DNA of 64,000 nt, from the NCBI GenBank assembly GCA_021650895.1, contig CP091278.1, forward strand, positions 3,377,659 through 3,441,658. The letters run 5' to 3'. Of this stretch, positions 60,733-64,000 are shown in pieces (the stretch's first letter is position 1; each line of letters begins with the position of its first letter). A program made the position numbers and the translations under genes. Source of the stretch: Candidatus Jettenia sp. (GTDB lineage: Bacteria; Planctomycetota; Brocadiia; Brocadiales; Brocadiaceae). The notes below the pieces were generated by a model that was not told the origin of the DNA, did not search any database, and worked only from the letters and a program-made list of their open reading frames with translations.

Positions 60733-61527
60733 CTATTTCTTTTTATTCTTCTCTGCATTAAAGATGTCATTTGCTTGTTTTGCCGTTGCATCCTCGTGGA
60801 TGATAGCGCGTAAAGCCTTGATCATGGCTATGGGGTACTCATTTTGCCAGATGTTCCTTCCTAAATTCACACCAATAGCTCCCTTTTGCATTCCATCATG
60901 AACAAACTCAAATACCTCAAGGTCTGAGTTTACCTTCGGTCCACCTGCCATGACGACAGGTACAGGGCATCCATTCGTAACTTTTTCAAAATTCTCGCAC
61001 CAGTAAGTTTTTACGACCCGAGCGCCCAATTCTGCTGCAATACGGCAACAGAGTGCGAGGTAACGGGCGTCACGCTTTTCCATTTCCCTTCCAACAGCCG
61101 TAACTGCCATTACGGGAATACCATACCTTTCCGCTTCATTTACTAATGTTGATAGATTTAACAGAGTTTGGTGTTCATATTTACTGCCGATAAAGACGGA
61201 AATACCTACACCAGAGGCGTTTAGACGAATAGCCTCTTCTATGGAAGTGGTAAGACTTTCGTTTGCCAGGTCTTCACCAACCATACTTGTGCATCCGGAT
61301 ACTCTAAGGATAATGGGTTTGCTATTTACCGGATCTATGCACGAACGTAATACCCCGCGGGTACAAAAAAGGGCGTCGCTGTATTCAAGAATGGGTTGAA
61401 TAGTCTTGCCCGGCTTTTCCAGGTTAGTAGTGGGACCCTGGAAATATCCATGGTCAATTGGTAAAAACATACATCGGCCGTTTGGTTTTATAAGTTGAGA
61501 TAAACGATTCTTCATTCCCCAAGGCAT
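60733..61527 (-). CDS. LsrF-like class I aldolase/thiolase
   Basis: A 264-residue TIM-barrel enzyme of the DeoC/FbaB/LsrF group that uses a lysine Schiff base. It matches E. coli LsrF in long stretches: WGMKNRLSQ, LPIDHGYFQGPTTNLE, TRGVLRS, IEEAIRLNASGV, FIGSKYEHQTLLNL, VVKTYWCENFEKV (Lys of the active site) and GCPVPVVMAGG. LsrF cleaves the phosphorylated autoinducer-2 derivative. No lsr transport or lsrK/lsrG genes are nearby, so the substrate may differ. The start has a strong gggagg site. A dehydrogenase gene lies downstream on the same strand. Confidence 0.85.
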   Translation of the reverse strand: MPWGMKNRLSQLIKPNGRCMFLPIDHGYFQGPTTNLEKPGKTIQPILEYSDALFCTRGVLRSCIDPVNSKPIILRVSGCTSMVGEDLANESLTTSIEEAIRLNASGVGISVFIGSKYEHQTLLNLSTLVNEAERYGIPVMAVTAVGREMEKRDARYLALCCRIAAELGARVVKTYWCENFEKVTNGCPVPVVMAGGPKVNSDLEVFEFVHDGMQKGAIGVNLGRNIWQNEYPIAMIKALRAIIHEDATAKQANDIFNAEKNKKK

Positions 61528-61543
61528 TATTTCATTCCTCCCT

Positions 61544-61780
61544 TTAACAGTGTGAACAATTTTTATGTGTCTTTTCAGGTCTCACAATTAAATATCCTTT
61601 TCCTATCAGCCAATGATGGAACTGATAGGTGGTATATTTGCAATGTGTTTTACAAATATCCCTAATCTTTTCATATTCAGAAGAACCTTCCTTTTGTGCA
61701 TTCAGGTCCATTTGCACTGAACATTTTATATCATTACAGAATTCCCGCCGTTTATAATCTACATATCCTTTGATTGACAT
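61544..61780 (-). CDS. Small Cys/His-containing hypothetical protein
   Basis: A 78-residue protein starting MSIKGYVDYKRREFCNDIKC. Six cysteines plus several histidines occur (ICKTHCKYTTYQFHHWLIGK and a C-terminal KNCSHC), suggesting a metal-binding fold. The second of two close ATGs is used because aagga lies 7 bases before it. It ends 17 bp ahead of the LsrF-like gene and is likely co-transcribed. Not recognised. Confidence 0.6.
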   Translation of the reverse strand: MSIKGYVDYKRREFCNDIKCSVQMDLNAQKEGSSEYEKIRDICKTHCKYTTYQFHHWLIGKGYLIVRPEKTHKNCSHC

Positions 61781-61857
61781 AGGCATATCCTTTACAGAGG
61801 AGAACTAAGAAAAAAATATATGTAACAAAAAGTACTGGTGTATCAAATAAAAATTTA

Positions 61858-62631
61858 CTATGTGTTAGAATTACTATTCCTCTCGATATCTTTTTGTATC
61901 AGTTTTGAAAGGGTGATAGCGTTATTTACTGCATAGCCAGCCTCGTCATTGTTAAAGTAGACAAATACATCTTTCCCTTCTTTCAACCATGCTTTTATTC
62001 TTTTGGAATCAGTTTGTAGTTCATCATCGGAATAGCAGTTCTTATGAGAATATTGCTTTGCCCTGTGATGCCGGAGGTATACAAAATCAGTTACTATGGG
62101 GGTATATCCGGTAAATTTTGGAAAATCAGCAATGCATATGGCTATATGAGCATTTTCCAATATACGATATACATCCTTACAAAACCAACTCTTATTCCGA
62201 AATTCAAATACAAAGGGGATGGTACTCAATTTTCTCAATAATGATACAAAATTGAATAACCTATCGATATGTACCGTGAACGTAGGCGGCAATTGCCATA
62301 ATACTATTGATAATTTTTCTTTAAGAAACTTTGTTCTACCCAAAAATAATTTTAATGGCGCTTCTACTTCATTGAGTCTTTTAATATGGGTAATAAATCG
62401 GCTCCCTTTTACCGCAAATGAAAAATCATCTGGTGTTTGCCGGTACCAGTTTTTGAAGGCATTTTCAGAAGGCAAGTGATAAAAGGAGACATTCAGTTCC
62501 ACGCTTTTAAGAAATTGTGAATAATATTCCAGCCACTTGCTTTTAGATAGTTCCCCCGGATAAAATACTCCATTCCCCCAGTGTTTATAAGTAAAGCCAC
62601 TGGTACCTATATATACCTTGTCTTTCTTCAT
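61858..62631 (-). CDS. DUF72 protein
   Basis: A 257-residue TIM-barrel protein of family DUF72 (YecE-like). Its start VYIGTSGFTYKHWGNGVFYP and the segments VELNVSFYHLPSENAFKNWY, FSFAVKGSRFITHIKRL, FVFEFRNKSWF and VFVYFNNDEAGYAVNNA are all diagnostic. Its function is unknown, although structures look like xylose-isomerase-type barrels. It stands alone between AT-rich gaps. ATG 62631 is chosen over TTG 62649. Confidence 0.9.
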   Translation of the reverse strand: MKKDKVYIGTSGFTYKHWGNGVFYPGELSKSKWLEYYSQFLKSVELNVSFYHLPSENAFKNWYRQTPDDFSFAVKGSRFITHIKRLNEVEAPLKLFLGRTKFLKEKLSIVLWQLPPTFTVHIDRLFNFVSLLRKLSTIPFVFEFRNKSWFCKDVYRILENAHIAICIADFPKFTGYTPIVTDFVYLRHHRAKQYSHKNCYSDDELQTDSKRIKAWLKEGKDVFVYFNNDEAGYAVNNAITLSKLIQKDIERNSNSNT

Positions 62632-62696
62632 AACATCGAAAATTACCAAATCGTAATTTTTTGTTACAGAATTATCAAGATTGAACGGGTAACATA

Positions 62697-63431
62697 TTAT
62701 ATTCCTTCCCCGTCTTTGTAATTTTTCATAAATATAGTCATTAGTTTTGATTCTGTTTCAGAAACGTAATCGTCTTCTTTTGTTGAAATATGTAAATTTT
62801 CTTCTAGTTTTTTTATCCGCTCTTTGAGTTTACGGTTTTCAACCAATACGATTTTAAGCGCCTCGGCGATAGGGTCCGGTAATTGTCCATGGTCTAATGT
62901 TGCATCATGTTCTTTCTTTTTCTGTTCAATAATTCTCCCTGGTACTCCAACCACAGTTGCATACGGTGGTACATTTTTAACAACAACAGAGCCTGATCCG
63001 ATACGTACATGATCTCCCACCGTTATATTGCCCAATATACACGCATTTGAGCCTACGATAACTTTTTTCCCCAGTTCCGGATGTCTTTTTGTCCTTTCTG
63101 TAGTTGTACCTCCGAGGACAACTCCTTTATAGATAAGACATCCATCTCCGACTACTGCGGTTTCGCCAATAACCACGCCCATACCGTGATCGATAAATAC
63201 ACCGTGTCCGATTGTGGCGGCCGGGTGTATTTCAACTCCTGTTAAGAATCTGCTGATATGAGAGATAAAACGGGATAATACAATCCATCTTTTTTTCCAA
63301 AGATAATGCGATATTCGATACAGCCATAAGGCATGTACACCTGGGTAGCATAAAACTACTTCAAGTTTGCTTCTTGCGGCCGGATCATTTTGGAAGGCAG
63401 CATTAATGTCCTCTTTCATGCGATTGAGCAT
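62697..63431 (-). CDS. cysE: Serine O-acetyltransferase
   Basis: It makes O-acetylserine from serine and acetyl-CoA, the first step of cysteine synthesis. The 244 residues contain the N-terminal helical domain ([20 protein letters not shown]) and a left-handed beta-helix of hexapeptides ([40 protein letters not shown]) with the active-site His-Asp pair. The C-terminal tail is a charged coil rather than the short Ile-ending tail that docks into CysK in enterobacteria, so the cysteine synthase complex may not form. The start overlaps the cysK stop by one base. Confidence 0.93.
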   Translation of the reverse strand: MLNRMKEDINAAFQNDPAARSKLEVVLCYPGVHALWLYRISHYLWKKRWIVLSRFISHISRFLTGVEIHPAATIGHGVFIDHGMGVVIGETAVVGDGCLIYKGVVLGGTTTERTKRHPELGKKVIVGSNACILGNITVGDHVRIGSGSVVVKNVPPYATVVGVPGRIIEQKKKEHDATLDHGQLPDPIAEALKIVLVENRKLKERIKKLEENLHISTKEDDYVSETESKLMTIFMKNYKDGEGI

Positions 63432-64000
63432 TAAAATTCCTTAAACAAAACGGTAGATAAATATCTCTCACCGGTGTCAGGAAATACGACAACCGTTAGT
63501 TTCCCTTTATTTTCAGGTCTTGCTGCTACCTGTAATGCTGCATGGGCGGCGGCTCCGGAAGAGATACCTACTAAAATTCCCTCCTCTCGTGCGAGTTGAC
63601 GGGCCAAAGCAAATGCCTCCTCGTTTTTGACCGTGATAATTTCATCGATTACTTTCCTGTCAAGGATTTCAGGTATAAACCCTGCGCCAATCCCCTGAAT
63701 TTTATGCGGGCCTGGCTTTCCACCCGAGAGCACTGATGAATCAGTGGGTTCTACGGCGATTACTTTCAATGAGGGTTTTCGTTTCTTAATAATCTCGCCG
63801 ACTCCGGTAATTGTTCCACCGGTTCCTACGCCCCCCACAAAGATATCAATCTTGCCATCGGTGTCATTCCATATTTCTTCTGCTGTTGTCTTTCTGTGAA
63901 TTTCCGGGTTAGCCGGATTTTTAAATTGCTGCGGCATAAAAGAGTTCGGGGTATCTTTTACCAATTCTTCTGCCTTACTGACAGCGCCCTTCATCCCCTC
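63431..64000 (-). CDS. cysK: Cysteine synthase, C-terminal part (gene runs off the window)
   Basis: A pyridoxal-phosphate enzyme that joins O-acetylserine and sulfide. The visible 190 residues include the end of the substrate domain ([20 protein letters not shown]), the phosphate cradle [14 protein letters not shown], and the family segments [20 protein letters not shown] and [15 protein letters not shown]. The N-terminal part with the PLP lysine lies beyond position 64000. The ATG at 63994 is internal, since the frame continues upstream as EGM. It forms an operon with cysE (TAATG overlap). Confidence 0.93.
   Translation of the reverse strand, partial: EGMKGAVSKAEELVKDTPNSFMPQQFKNPANPEIHRKTTAEEIWNDTDGKIDIFVGGVGTGGTITGVGEIIKKRKPSLKVIAVEPTDSSVLSGGKPGPHKIQGIGAGFIPEILDRKVIDEIITVKNEEAFALARQLAREEGILVGISSGAAAHAALQVAARPENKGKLTVVVFPDTGERYLSTVLFKEF

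Overview
This window reads as chromosomal DNA of an anaerobic, AT-leaning bacterium with many repeats. The gene set is a rubrerythrin, a rubredoxin, a cysteine-type formate dehydrogenase, a corrinoid methyl-transfer cluster, DUF11 envelope lipoproteins, an SBBP/PKD surface protein, and dozens of short palindromic repeats between and even inside genes. It fits best with a planctomycete of the anammox group (Brocadiales). That placement is inferred from gene content and was not tested by a search.

Layout. 1-3.7 kb: end of a HEAT/TPR protein, then the potassium uptake pair trkA-trkH. 3.7-6.0 kb: tRNA-Val, a decayed integrative element bounded by the tRNA and a copy of its 3' half, and tRNA-Asp. 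The element holds an integrase tail, a TumE/TumA-like toxin-antitoxin pair and a broken RelBE-like module. 6.1-6.8 kb: a structured-RNA candidate and a DUF4160/DUF2442 pair. 7.3-11.7 kb: NAD synthesis (pncB, nadE), murI and rubrerythrin, then a group II intron relic seated behind a hairpin. 12.3-14.8 kb (minus): DedA, an ArsB/SLC13-type transporter and a CBS protein. 15.6-18.3 kb: a TonB/ExbB/ExbD operon behind a near-consensus promoter. 18.4-24.2 kb: a conserved hypothetical, an IS200/IS605 relic, a PfkB kinase, Nudix and MqsA-like relics, EttA and a LOG-family protein. 24.3-27.8 kb: a large inverted repeat of about 650 bp per arm enclosing one exported protein gene. 27.9-32.2 kb: a giant secreted beta-propeller/PKD protein carrying an in-frame palindromic repeat.

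32.8-40.3 kb (minus): a seven-gene cluster of ParA ATPase, coiled-coil protein, giant TPR protein, J-like protein with SPD instead of HPD, GrpE-like protein, Hsp70 and a zinc-ribbon protein. This is the best candidate for an undescribed system: a dedicated chaperone machine joined to a positioning ATPase. 40.7-41.6 kb: CDF metal exporter. 42.4-50.5 kb: formate dehydrogenase followed by a corrinoid protein, two MtaA/UroD-type methyltransferases and a RACo-type activator. These are the parts of an O-demethylase or methyl-transfer system that could feed the Wood-Ljungdahl methyl branch.

50.5-58.1 kb: DUF4197 protein, two tandem DUF11 lipoproteins, the 5' part of a second group II intron, a lipoprotein, an M20 peptidase and rubredoxin. 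58.5-64 kb: a hypothetical, a zinc alcohol dehydrogenase, an LsrF-like aldolase, a small Cys/His protein, DUF72, and cysE-cysK, with cysK cut by the window edge. Intergenic DNA is filled with at least five families of palindromic repeats, often nested, including one MITE-like insertion inside another repeat.
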